Positions 17,408 to 26,484 of a DNA stretch of 64,000 bases are shown piece by piece. Location: NCBI GenBank assembly GCA_037969035.1, contig JBBKWU010000012.1:124001-188000 (forward strand), given 5' to 3'. The notes under the pieces were generated by a model. The model was not told where the DNA came from, searched no databases, and saw only the letters and a program-made list of their open reading frames with translations. This DNA is from JBBKWU01 sp037969035. Its GTDB lineage: Bacteria > Pseudomonadota > Alphaproteobacteria > Micavibrionales > Micavibrionaceae. A program made the position numbers and the translations under genes. Position 1 is the stretch's first letter. Every line of letters starts with the position of its first letter.

Positions 17408-19432
17408 ATGGAACACCTTGCTGTACTTGCCCCTTTATATGGATTTTTGTTGGCCTTTCTTTTTGGTAAAAAGATAGAGGACAAAGGTGCGCAATTCGTA
17501 ACATGCGCGGGTATGGCTATTGCGGCCTTCTGCTCGGTCGTGTTGTTCTTTGATGTTGTGCTCGAGAATGACCCGCGCACGATTTTACTCGCAAGTTGGA
17601 TATCATCTGGTGATTTTAAAGCCGATTGGGCTATACGCATAGATCAACTTACCGTTGTGATGATGTGCGTTATCAATATCGTTTCGGCCTGTGTGCATGT
17701 TTATTCGATTGGTTATATGGCGCATGATAAGCACAAGGCGCGCTTTATGGCATATCTCAGCCTGTTTACCTTTGCCATGTTGATGCTTGTTACATCTGAC
17801 AACTTGCTACAACTGTTCTTCGGTTGGGAAGGGGTAGGGCTTGCGTCCTATCTGTTGATTGGTTTTTGGAATCACAAGAAAACTGCGAATTCGGCGGCTA
17901 TCAAAGCCTTTATTGTAAACCGCGTGGGTGACTTTGGCCTTGCGCTTGGCATCATGACAATTTTTGCGGTGTTTGGCACAATTCATTTTGACACAATCTT
18001 CCAAAGTGCACCGCTTTATGTGGATACGATGTTTAACTTCCTCGGCTTTGAGGTTCATGCGCTCACGCTTATTTGCTTGCTACTATTTGTTGGTGCTGTT
18101 GGTAAATCAGCACAGCTTGGTCTGCATACATGGCTTCCTGATGCGATGGAAGGGCCAACGCCTGTATCGGCACTTATTCACGCGGCAACGATGGTGACGG
18201 CAGGGGTGTTCCTTGTTGCGCGTTTCTCGCCCGTGTTTGAGTATGCACCGATTGCGTTGATGGTTGTTTGTGTAGTTGGTGCTTGTACAGCACTTGTCGC
18301 GGCGACGATTGGCCTGACGCAGTTTGATATTAAGCGCGTGATTGCGTATTCCACGATGAGCCAGCTTGGTTATATGTTCTTTGCGCTCGGCGTGTCTGCT
18401 TATCCCGCAGCCATATTCCATTTAATGACACATGCGTTTTTCAAGGCGTTACTGTTTTTGGGTGCGGGCTCTGTAATCCACGCAATGTCTGATGAACAAG
18501 ATATGCGTAAAATGGGTGGTATCTGGAAAGAGATTCCTACAACCTATATCTTTATGTGGATTGGTTCGCTTGCGCTTGCTGGGATACCGTTCTTTGCCGG
18601 TTATTACTCCAAAGACATGATTTTGGAATCTGCCTTTGCGGATCACACATGGTTTGGTGACTTTGCTTATTGGATGGGCGTTGCGGCAGCTCTTATGACG
18701 GCGTTTTATAGTTGGCGCTTGATCCTTATGACGTTCCACGGGAAGCCGCGTGCGAATGAAAAAGTTATGGCGCATATCCATGAATCACCATCTGTGATGA
18801 TTTCGCCGCTGGTTGTTTTGGCAACAGGCGCGATTATGGCGGGTTCATTGTTCTATGGTGGATTCGTGGGGAGTCATGAGCAGCCAGAAGGGGCGCATGG
18901 CCGCGGACATGGCGAAGCAACACAGGAAAAAGTTGTTTACGTCGGTGAGTTTTCAAGCGTTTGGGAACGTGAGCATTTCTGGGGTGAAAGTCTTTTTGTT
19001 CTGCCTGAAAACGATACAATCGAAGCCGCACACCATATTCCGTTATGGGCTAAAAAATTACCAACGGTTATGGCTGTTACAGGTATATTACTGGCCTATC
19101 TTTTCTATCTTTGGCGCGAAGGCCTTGCTGGGAAGGTGGCGCGCCGCTTTGGTCCGCTATACAGGCTGTTCTATAATAAATGGTATTTTGATGAAATCTA
19201 CGAAGCACTCATTGTTCGTAAAGTGTTCAGGCTCGGCCACATATTCTCCGTGAAGGGTGACAAAGACATCGTCGATCGCTTGGGACCAGATGGTGTTGCT
19301 AATCTGTCTAAACGTTTTGCGGGATATGTCGCAAGCTATCAAACGGGGTATATTTATCATTATGCATTTACGATGATGTTGGGCGTGATCGCGCTTGTTT
19401 CATGGATTATGTACAGAATTTACACAGGGTAA
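17408..19432 (+). CDS. nuoL: NADH-quinone oxidoreductase subunit L
   Basis: Distal antiporter-like proton-pumping subunit, 674 residues, with about 15-16 helices. Conserved features are the discontinuous-helix regions and membrane Lys/Glu: LFFGWEGVGLASYLLIGFW (about residues 136-154), GKSAQLGLHTWLPDAMEGPT with the proton-path Lys, and SALIHAATMVTAGVFL. The long lateral helix lies in the last ~120 residues. A His-rich loop (HEQPEGAHGRGHGEAT, about 489-504) sits before it. Confidence 0.96.
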   Translation: MEHLAVLAPLYGFLLAFLFGKKIEDKGAQFVTCAGMAIAAFCSVVLFFDVVLENDPRTILLASWISSGDFKADWAIRIDQLTVVMMCVINIVSACVHVYSIGYMAHDKHKARFMAYLSLFTFAMLMLVTSDNLLQLFFGWEGVGLASYLLIGFWNHKKTANSAAIKAFIVNRVGDFGLALGIMTIFAVFGTIHFDTIFQSAPLYVDTMFNFLGFEVHALTLICLLLFVGAVGKSAQLGLHTWLPDAMEGPTPVSALIHAATMVTAGVFLVARFSPVFEYAPIALMVVCVVGACTALVAATIGLTQFDIKRVIAYSTMSQLGYMFFALGVSAYPAAIFHLMTHAFFKALLFLGAGSVIHAMSDEQDMRKMGGIWKEIPTTYIFMWIGSLALAGIPFFAGYYSKDMILESAFADHTWFGDFAYWMGVAAALMTAFYSWRLILMTFHGKPRANEKVMAHIHESPSVMISPLVVLATGAIMAGSLFYGGFVGSHEQPEGAHGRGHGEATQEKVVYVGEFSSVWEREHFWGESLFVLPENDTIEAAHHIPLWAKKLPTVMAVTGILLAYLFYLWREGLAGKVARRFGPLYRLFYNKWYFDEIYEALIVRKVFRLGHIFSVKGDKDIVDRLGPDGVANLSKRFAGYVASYQTGYIYHYAFTMMLGVIALVSWIMYRIYTG

Positions 19433-19438
19433 TTATTT

Positions 19439-20980
19439 ATGGAAGATTCACATATTCCTTTGCTGTCGCTTATGACGTTTCTGCCTTTGGTGGGCGCGAT
19501 GTTTATCTTCCTTATCCGTGACAAGGAAGAGTTTGTTACGCGCAATGCCAAATTTGCCGCGCTTTATACATCGATTTTCACCTTCGCACTTTCTGTTTAT
19601 ATGCTTGGTACTTTTGATGGCAGCAGCGCAGAATTTCAGTTTGTTGAAAAATACACATGGCTGGAAAGCATGGGTATTTCATATCACATGGGTGTTGATG
19701 GTATTTCGCTGTTTTTTGTTATGCTATCGACGTTTCTCACGCCGATTTGTATTATTGCCAGTTGGAAGAGTGTAAAAACGCGCGTTAAAGAATTCATGAT
19801 GGCTTTCTTGGTTTTGGAAACCTTTATGATAGGTACATTCTGTGCGTTGGATGCTGTGCTGTTCTATGTGTTTTTCGAGGGTGTCTTGTTGCCTATGTTC
19901 TTAATCATTGGTGTGTGGGGCGGTCCGCGCCGTGTTTACTCAGCATTTAAGTTCTTCTTATATACGCTTTTGGGGTCGGTTTTAATGTTGGTCGCGTTGT
20001 TGGCTTTGTATTTTGATGCAGGCACAACGGATATCCCTACCTTGATGGAAAACCCTGTCGCGCGTGATTTACAGATGTGGCTATGGCTTGCCTTCTTTGC
20101 CAGCTTCGCGGTTAAAATGCCGATGTGGCCTGTTCACACATGGTTACCTGATGCCCACGTTGAAGCACCAACGGCTGGTTCCGTTATCTTGGCTGGTGTT
20201 CTTTTGAAGATGGGTGGCTATGGTTTCTTGCGGTTCTCATTACCGATGTTCCCTGAGGCCAGTGAGCATTTTGCCGATATGGTGATGTGGCTTTCTGTGA
20301 TTGCTATTATCTATACCTCGTTGATTGCGCTGGTGCAGGAAGATATGAAGAAGCTGATTGCTTATTCTTCTGTGGCGCATATGGGGTATGTAACGCTCGG
20401 TATTTTCACAGCAACAACACAAGGCATCGAAGGCGGTATTTTTCAAATGATCAGCCACGGTATCGTGTCTGCGGCACTCTTCCTTTGTGTTGGTGTCGTT
20501 TATGACCGCCTGCATAGCCGTGAAATAGGGCGTTATGGCGGGTTGGTTGTAAATATGCCTAAATACGCCACTGTGTTTATGGTGTTGATGCTCGGCTCTG
20601 TCGGTTTGCCCGGAACATCTGGTTTCGTTGGTGAGTTCTTGACGTTGCTTGGCGCCTATCAAGTGAACACAACAGTTGCGTTATTTGCAACCACGGGTGT
20701 GATATTGGGCGCAGCCTATATGTTGTTGCTTTATAAACGCATGATTTTTGGTGAGCAAAAACATAAAGACGCCGCAGAAATGAAAGACATCGGCCGTCGT
20801 GAAACGTTTTATTTCGTGCCGCTTGTGCTGCTTGTTTTAATCCTCGGTATTTTCCCAGGTATGGTCATGAACAAAGTTTCGCCATCTGTGGAACGTCTTG
20901 TGACGCGCTATGACATGGCGTTGGAAACCGCAGGAATTAACCAAAATGACGATCTTGAAAACGCAGGAGAAACCCAGTAA
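19439..20980 (+). CDS. nuoM: NADH-quinone oxidoreductase subunit M
   Basis: Antiporter-like membrane subunit, 513 residues. Motifs include [20 protein letters not shown] (Glu of the proton path, near residue 144), [20 protein letters not shown] and [17 protein letters not shown]. It shares the A of the stop TAATG with nuoN. Confidence 0.97.
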   Translation: MEDSHIPLLSLMTFLPLVGAMFIFLIRDKEEFVTRNAKFAALYTSIFTFALSVYMLGTFDGSSAEFQFVEKYTWLESMGISYHMGVDGISLFFVMLSTFLTPICIIASWKSVKTRVKEFMMAFLVLETFMIGTFCALDAVLFYVFFEGVLLPMFLIIGVWGGPRRVYSAFKFFLYTLLGSVLMLVALLALYFDAGTTDIPTLMENPVARDLQMWLWLAFFASFAVKMPMWPVHTWLPDAHVEAPTAGSVILAGVLLKMGGYGFLRFSLPMFPEASEHFADMVMWLSVIAIIYTSLIALVQEDMKKLIAYSSVAHMGYVTLGIFTATTQGIEGGIFQMISHGIVSAALFLCVGVVYDRLHSREIGRYGGLVVNMPKYATVFMVLMLGSVGLPGTSGFVGEFLTLLGAYQVNTTVALFATTGVILGAAYMLLLYKRMIFGEQKHKDAAEMKDIGRRETFYFVPLVLLVLILGIFPGMVMNKVSPSVERLVTRYDMALETAGINQNDDLENAGETQ

Positions 20981-22404
20981 TGGAAGCCATAATTCCCGAA
21001 ATATTTTTGGCAACAGCAGGTCTTGTTCTTCTGGTTCTCGGTGTGTTGAGAGGCAATCAATACACGCAATCAATGTGTCATGCCGTGACGATATTTTTCT
21101 CATTAACCTTGCTGTTTTTGCTTTGGATCAACTGGGATTACACGCTTTTGTTTAATGACATGTTTGTGATGGACCGTTTTGCAGGGGTGATGAAATTACT
21201 GATCCTTGTGGGGCTTATAACGTCGCTTGCGCTGTCATCTAACTATCTGATTCAAGAAAATATAATACGGTTTGAGTATCCTATTTTAATGCTGTTTGCG
21301 GGTGTTGGTATGTTGTTGATGGTGTCGGCGCATAACTTTCTCTCGCTTTATATGGCGTTAGAGCTGCAATCGCTTGCGCTTTATGTCTTGGCGGCGATAC
21401 AGCGAAACCATATTCGTTCTTCTGAGGCAGGGATTAAGTATTTTGTGCTGGGTGCTTTGGCCTCTGGCATATTGCTTTTCGGTATTTCGCTGGTCTACGG
21501 CTATGCGGGCACGCTTGATTTTACGGTGCTTGCAAATACGCTTCGCGTTGAATCTGCACCTTTGGGTGTGGTTGTGGGGATGGTCTTTATTATCTCGGGA
21601 TTGGCCTTCAAAATTTCTGCGGTGCCATTCCATATGTGGACGCCAGACGTTTATCAAGGTGTGCCTACATCCGTTACCGCGTTCTTTGCCATTGTGCCGA
21701 AAGTTGCCGCGATGGGCTTGTTGATACGCGTTTTGTTCGAACCTTTTGGCTCGATGATTAGTGACTGGCAGCAGGTGATTTATGTTATCGCCATGGGCTC
21801 GATGCTCGTGGGCGCGTTTGCGGCGTTGGTACAAAACAACATTAAGCGCCTGATCGCTTATAGCTCCATCGGTAATATGGGCTATGCCTTAATGGGCATT
21901 GTTGCGGGGACTGAGCAGGGCGTTGGTGCTGTAATATTCTACATGATGCTCTACATGGTTATGACGGCAGGTGTTTTTGGTATAATTTTGATGATGCGTC
22001 GCGGCGAAATGGCGGTTGAGGATATCAAAGACCTTGCAGGGCTTTCACGGACACAACCAATGATGGCTTATGGTTTTGCAATACTGTTATTTTCAATGAT
22101 GGGCATTCCACCACTCGCGGGCTTCTTTGGTAAGTTCTTGGTGTTTAAAGCGGCGATTGATCAAGGCTTTATCGTTCTTGCTGTTGTTGGGGTTCTGACA
22201 TCTGTTGTTGCAGCATATTACTATCTCCGCATGATAAAGATTATGTTCTTCGACGAAGCATCTGATGAGTTTGATAAAGATGTCAGCTTTGCCATTCGCA
22301 CGGTGGTCACTGTGAGTGCTCTGTTCGTGCTCTTCTTTATTTTAGCGCCCGAGCTCATCATTAATATGGGGCAAAACGCAGCCTCAATTCTCTTTATGAG
22401 ATAA
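20980..22404 (+). CDS. nuoN: NADH-quinone oxidoreductase subunit N
   Basis: Third antiporter-like subunit, 474 residues, last gene of the complex I set. Conserved stretches are LYMALELQSLALYVLAA (membrane Glu), FKISAVPFHMWTPDVYQGVP (Lys and His of the path) and KRLIAYSSIGNMGYALMG. A small hairpin TCTACC-AACA-GGTAGA (22406-22421) lies between it and birA. Confidence 0.97.
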   Translation: MEAIIPEIFLATAGLVLLVLGVLRGNQYTQSMCHAVTIFFSLTLLFLLWINWDYTLLFNDMFVMDRFAGVMKLLILVGLITSLALSSNYLIQENIIRFEYPILMLFAGVGMLLMVSAHNFLSLYMALELQSLALYVLAAIQRNHIRSSEAGIKYFVLGALASGILLFGISLVYGYAGTLDFTVLANTLRVESAPLGVVVGMVFIISGLAFKISAVPFHMWTPDVYQGVPTSVTAFFAIVPKVAAMGLLIRVLFEPFGSMISDWQQVIYVIAMGSMLVGAFAALVQNNIKRLIAYSSIGNMGYALMGIVAGTEQGVGAVIFYMMLYMVMTAGVFGIILMMRRGEMAVEDIKDLAGLSRTQPMMAYGFAILLFSMMGIPPLAGFFGKFLVFKAAIDQGFIVLAVVGVLTSVVAAYYYLRMIKIMFFDEASDEFDKDVSFAIRTVVTVSALFVLFFILAPELIINMGQNAASILFMR

Positions 22405-22431
22405 TTCTACCAACAGGTAGAGGGAAAATTT

Positions 22432-23154
22432 ATGGAATTTAACGTACACACTTACTCGTCCTTGCCGTCAACGCAGGACTATATAAAGGATCTTGCTGCA
22501 GAGAACTTTGCAGAAGGCGAGGTCATACAGTGCCTCGTTCAAACCAAAGGCCGTGGTCGTCATGGTAATGAGTGGGTGTCGCCCATGGGTAACCTTTATA
22601 TGTCTGTACTGCTGCGCCCAAATTGCAAGGCAGATGACGCAGGGCAAATATCATTTGTCGCGGCTGTAGCTTTATCTGCCGCCATTAGTGAGTATCTTGA
22701 TGAAAAGCACACCAAAACCTTGAAATGGCCGAATGACATTTTGATCGATGGTCAAAAATGCGCGGGTATTTTGCTAGAAAGCGATCTTAAAGACGGTAAA
22801 GTTGAAAGTCTTGCGCTCGGTATCGGTGTAAATATTATGGCCGCTCCCGAAGGCGCTGTCGCGCTCAAGGATGTCACGTGGGAAATACAAGTGCCCATCC
22901 ATCCGTTCCGTGATCGTGTTTTGCACCATTTGAATCATTTTTACACGCTCTGGCAGAAAGAGGGTTTCGCGCCCATTCGTAAAAAATGGTTAGAGGAAGC
23001 CCACGGCGTTGGTAAAACAGTAACGGCACGCCTTGCCAAAAATACTCATGAAGGTATTTTTGAAGGCATTGACGAACATGGCACGCTGCATCTGAAAGCG
23101 GCAAATGGCGATATTCTTGACATAAGCGCAGGCGAAGTCTATTTTTCAAATTAA
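22432..23154 (+). CDS. birA: biotin--[acetyl-CoA-carboxylase] ligase
   Basis: Attaches biotin to the carrier domain of acetyl-CoA carboxylase through biotinyl-AMP. The ligase core is clear: GRGRHGNEWVSPMGNLYMSV (about residues 40-59) and KWPNDILIDGQKCAGILLE. At 240 residues it lacks the N-terminal helix-turn-helix of the E. coli enzyme, so it is not expected to act as repressor. GAGGGA at 22420-22425 is the ribosome site. nuoN-birA-coaX is a frequent alphaproteobacterial order. Confidence 0.95.
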   Translation: MEFNVHTYSSLPSTQDYIKDLAAENFAEGEVIQCLVQTKGRGRHGNEWVSPMGNLYMSVLLRPNCKADDAGQISFVAAVALSAAISEYLDEKHTKTLKWPNDILIDGQKCAGILLESDLKDGKVESLALGIGVNIMAAPEGAVALKDVTWEIQVPIHPFRDRVLHHLNHFYTLWQKEGFAPIRKKWLEEAHGVGKTVTARLAKNTHEGIFEGIDEHGTLHLKAANGDILDISAGEVYFSN

Positions 23155-23181
23155 TGATAATGAATAACAAGGGGGCTTAAT

Positions 23182-23961
23182 ATGCTGCTCGCAATTGATG
23201 CTGGAAATACCAATATTGTTTTTGCCGTTCATAACGGGAAAGAGTTCACGCATATCTGGCGTTGCCAAACAATTGGTGGACGAACTGCCGATGAATACGC
23301 CTCATGGATTCACCAGCTTTTCATACATGCGGGATTATCGTTTGCCGATGTTTCGGATGCCGTTATTAGCTCGGTCGTGCCTGATGCAAATATGAACCTT
23401 GTGAAGTTCTGTAAGGATGCATTTGGTTGTGAGGCACTATTACTCACTCATACGGATATTGACGTCCAAATCAATCTTGATCGCCCCGCAGATGTTGGTG
23501 CGGACAGGTTGGTCAATGCGCTTGCTGTGAAAATGCATTATAGCTTTCCTGCGATCGTTATTGATTTTGGCACGGCTACAACATTTGATGTTCTTGATGC
23601 GCAAGGCTCCTACATTGGCGGTGTGATTGCGCCAGGTATTAATCTGTCGATGGTTGCGCTTTACGAGGCTGCCGCCAAGCTCCCTAAAATCAACGTACGT
23701 AAAACCGAAAAAGTGATTGGCTTTGATACGGTCAGTGCCATGCAATCAGGCGTTTACTGGGGCTATGTCGGGATGATCGAAGGCACAATCAAACGCATTA
23801 TTCAGGAGATGGGCGGTAAGCCACAAATTATTGCAACAGGCGGCCTCGCGCATTTGTTTTCCGAAAGCATACCTGAGATCGAAGTTATAGATGAAGATTT
23901 GACATTGCGTGGTTTATACGACATCTATCAAGCCAAGCAAAATTCACAAATGGCGGCATAA
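23182..23961 (+). CDS. coaX: type III pantothenate kinase
   Basis: First step of coenzyme A synthesis, phosphorylation of pantothenate. The ASKHA fold is shown by the phosphate-binding motif MLLAIDAGNTNIVFAV at the N-terminus, the substrate region RPADVGADRLVNALA and the second motif VIDFGTATTFDVLDAQGSYI. 259 residues, typical of CoaX. AAGGGGG stands about 6 bases before the ATG. Confidence 0.96.
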   Translation: MLLAIDAGNTNIVFAVHNGKEFTHIWRCQTIGGRTADEYASWIHQLFIHAGLSFADVSDAVISSVVPDANMNLVKFCKDAFGCEALLLTHTDIDVQINLDRPADVGADRLVNALAVKMHYSFPAIVIDFGTATTFDVLDAQGSYIGGVIAPGINLSMVALYEAAAKLPKINVRKTEKVIGFDTVSAMQSGVYWGYVGMIEGTIKRIIQEMGGKPQIIATGGLAHLFSESIPEIEVIDEDLTLRGLYDIYQAKQNSQMAA

Positions 23962-23970
23962 ACAATAAAT

Positions 23971-25650
23971 ATGAGTAAATTCAATAAAGACAATCTAAAC
24001 CCTAAGAACATCTATTTCATTCCTTTAGGCGGTAGCGAGCAATTCGGCGTTAACTTCAATCTGTATGCTTACGACAATAGTTTTTTGGCGATTGATTGCG
24101 GCATCGGTTTTGCTGACCATCGTTTTCCAGGGATCGATATCTTGTTGCCAGACCCTCAATATATCGCGGACCAAAGCGAAAAGCTTGCAGGGCTTATTAT
24201 TACGCATGCGCATGAAGATCATATTGGCGCTGTGCCGCATTTATGGCCACGTTTGCAATGTCCTATTTACTGCACCGAATTCACCGCAATGGTCTTGCGC
24301 CGTAAGTTCGAAGAATATCCAAAATGTAAAAAAGCTAAAATCCATGTCGTGAAAGCAGGCGAGAGTGTTCAAATCGGCCCGTATAAGGCTCATTTCATTC
24401 CTGTGGCGCACTCAATCCCTGATACGGCATCGATTGTGCTTGAAACCAAGGTTGGTAAGGTCGTTCACAGTGGTGACTGGAATTTAGACCCGACGCCCGT
24501 CATTGGCGCGCGCACGGAAGAAAAAAACTTCAAAGCACATAAAGGCGCGCTGGCTTATGTTGGTGACTCGACTAACGCTAATGTAGAAGGGCGTTCTGTT
24601 TCTGAAAAAGATGTTGAAGCTGGTCTTGCCGAAGTTTTCAAAGGCTGTAAAAAACGCATTGCCGTCACGATTTTCTCATCCAATGTTGGCCGTATGCGCA
24701 GCATTATCAAAGCCGCCGAAGCAAATGGCCGTTCTGTCGCGCTAATTGGGCGTTCACTGCACAACATGGCGGGCATTGCGATTAAGTGCGGCTATCTGAA
24801 CGGTGTTCCTGATTTTGTTTCCGAAGAAGATTTATCGTATTTACCGGAAGAAAACCAAGTGCTTATATGTACAGGCTCGCAAGGTGAAGGCCGCGCTGCG
24901 CTTGCCAAAATCGCGCGTGGTGAACATCGTGACATCAGCCTATCGCGCGGCGATACGGTTATATTCTCCTCACGCGCCATTCCGGGGAATGAAGCCGAGA
25001 TTAACTATGTGAAGAACAACCTCGTGGCAGCAGGCGTTAAAATCATTGCGCCCAATGATACCCAGCACTGCATCCACGTCTCAGGCCACCCACGCCGTGA
25101 TGAAGTCGCGGAAATGTACCAATGGGTGAAGCCACAGACCGTTATTCCCGTTCATGGTGAGCGTATGCAGCTAGAGGCGCAGGCCGATTTAGCGCGCTCT
25201 TGTCAGGTCAAAAATGTGATTGTACCGAATAACGGTTCTGTTATTTGTCTTGGCCCCGATACACCCGAAATTATTGACCATGTTGAAACAGGTTTGATTG
25301 CAGTTGATCAACGCCGCCTTGTCCCCGCCAATCATCGCTCTATTATTGATCGTCGTAAGATGCAATTTTCGGGCTCAATTCATGTGTCGATGGTTGTGAA
25401 TGATCGTGGCGATTTACTTGCCGATCCAGAAATGACCACAGATGGAATTTTAGATATGGACACCGAAGAAGATACACAATTTGAAGAAAGCCTTTATGCG
25501 GAAATCGAAGATATTTTCGTCGATATGAAGCGTAAAGACCGCTTGGACGACCATTTTATCTCCGAAGAAATCCGCATTGGCCTTCGTCGTTTTATATTTA
25601 ATGCCCTCGGGATGAAACCAAAAACGACGGTACACGTTATAAGAGTATAG
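23971..25650 (+). CDS. rnj: ribonuclease J
   Basis: A metallo-beta-lactamase/beta-CASP nuclease for RNA maturation and decay, with endonuclease and 5' exonuclease activity in this family. The metal motif is H79-A-H81-E-D83-H84 (ITHAHEDHIGAVPH); further motifs are HSGDWNLDPTP and the beta-CASP HVSGHPRRDE and VIPVHGERMQ. 559 residues. DUF1467 and proS follow, the usual alphaproteobacterial context. Confidence 0.95.
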   Translation: MSKFNKDNLNPKNIYFIPLGGSEQFGVNFNLYAYDNSFLAIDCGIGFADHRFPGIDILLPDPQYIADQSEKLAGLIITHAHEDHIGAVPHLWPRLQCPIYCTEFTAMVLRRKFEEYPKCKKAKIHVVKAGESVQIGPYKAHFIPVAHSIPDTASIVLETKVGKVVHSGDWNLDPTPVIGARTEEKNFKAHKGALAYVGDSTNANVEGRSVSEKDVEAGLAEVFKGCKKRIAVTIFSSNVGRMRSIIKAAEANGRSVALIGRSLHNMAGIAIKCGYLNGVPDFVSEEDLSYLPEENQVLICTGSQGEGRAALAKIARGEHRDISLSRGDTVIFSSRAIPGNEAEINYVKNNLVAAGVKIIAPNDTQHCIHVSGHPRRDEVAEMYQWVKPQTVIPVHGERMQLEAQADLARSCQVKNVIVPNNGSVICLGPDTPEIIDHVETGLIAVDQRRLVPANHRSIIDRRKMQFSGSIHVSMVVNDRGDLLADPEMTTDGILDMDTEEDTQFEESLYAEIEDIFVDMKRKDRLDDHFISEEIRIGLRRFIFNALGMKPKTTVHVIRV

Positions 25651-25658
25651 GTAACACC

Positions 25659-25928
25659 ATGGATTTAGTTACAAGTATTGTTGCATTTTTAATGATCTGG
25701 TGGTTATCGCTTTTTGTGGTGCTTCCTTGGGGGAATGAAGCGGAAGAATCTCCTGAAGAAGGCAATGTGGCATCGGCACCTGCAAAACCCCGTATCTTAC
25801 TGAAATTTATGGTGACAACGGGTATTGCTATTGTGTTATGGTGCATTCTATATATTCTACTCAGCATGGAAATAATTGATATGTTTGATGTTGCCCAACA
25901 AATGATGATAGAGGATAAAGCAGAATGA
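25659..25928 (+). CDS. DUF1467 family membrane protein
   Basis: An 89-residue protein with two predicted helices (about 5-24 and 50-70). The first carries the family pattern FLMIWWLSLFVVLPWG; an acidic-to-Ala/Pro linker separates them. DUF1467 proteins are typical of alphaproteobacteria and lie between rnj and proS, as here. Function unknown. It overlaps the next start by four bases (ATGA). Confidence 0.85.
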   Translation: MDLVTSIVAFLMIWWLSLFVVLPWGNEAEESPEEGNVASAPAKPRILLKFMVTTGIAIVLWCILYILLSMEIIDMFDVAQQMMIEDKAE

Positions 25929-26482
25929 AAAACACACTTCTTAGTACATTGTTATTGTTAACTATTTCAACGCCAGCATTCGCGCAAAACCAAGCCGCTT
26001 TTTGCAAGCTATGGTTTACGCATAAGGCTGATAAAGGCGTAAAAAGTGCCGCCTATACACCTGGCATTGATGTTCATGGGAACGCTGTTGCGTCGGCCAA
26101 TGTCGATGCAGGCATGCCCGATTTTGCCGCCGATGTAATCAGCCTGCCGCTAACACTTGATTTGGCAAAAATGATGAATGCATCAGTACCCGAAGGTGCA
26201 GCCATGGAAACATCCGTGGGGATGATCGATATTCACCGCAATGGCAAAGTGACATTGAACGGCAAAGATATGAGCGATTCAGCATTTGAATTCTGCACAG
26301 GCGAAAAACCTGATCATACGCAAGTGAGTGCGCCTGTTGCTACAGCACCTGTTGCACCGAAAGCCCCTGAAATCCCGTTGGTAAAAGCACCTGTTGCAAC
26401 ATCTGATAACGTGATGAAATCAGATAAATCAACAGCAGAGCCAAGCGGCAAAGATGAAATCATCTGGGGTCAGGATTACTAG
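25925..26482 (+). CDS. hypothetical secreted protein, 185 aa
   Basis: Starts with a clear signal peptide (MKNTLLSTLLLLTISTPAFA, cut before QNQ). The mature part has two Cys (AFCKLWF and EFCTGEK), which could pair, and a globular region of ~95 residues. A Pro/Ala-rich repeat (APVATAPVAPKAP, KAPVATSDNV) ends it. It is probably periplasmic. It overlaps the DUF1467 gene in ATGA and ends 2 bases before proS, so it is part of that operon. No family recognised. Confidence 0.75.
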   Translation: MKNTLLSTLLLLTISTPAFAQNQAAFCKLWFTHKADKGVKSAAYTPGIDVHGNAVASANVDAGMPDFAADVISLPLTLDLAKMMNASVPEGAAMETSVGMIDIHRNGKVTLNGKDMSDSAFEFCTGEKPDHTQVSAPVATAPVAPKAPEIPLVKAPVATSDNVMKSDKSTAEPSGKDEIIWGQDY

Positions 26483-26484
26483 AA

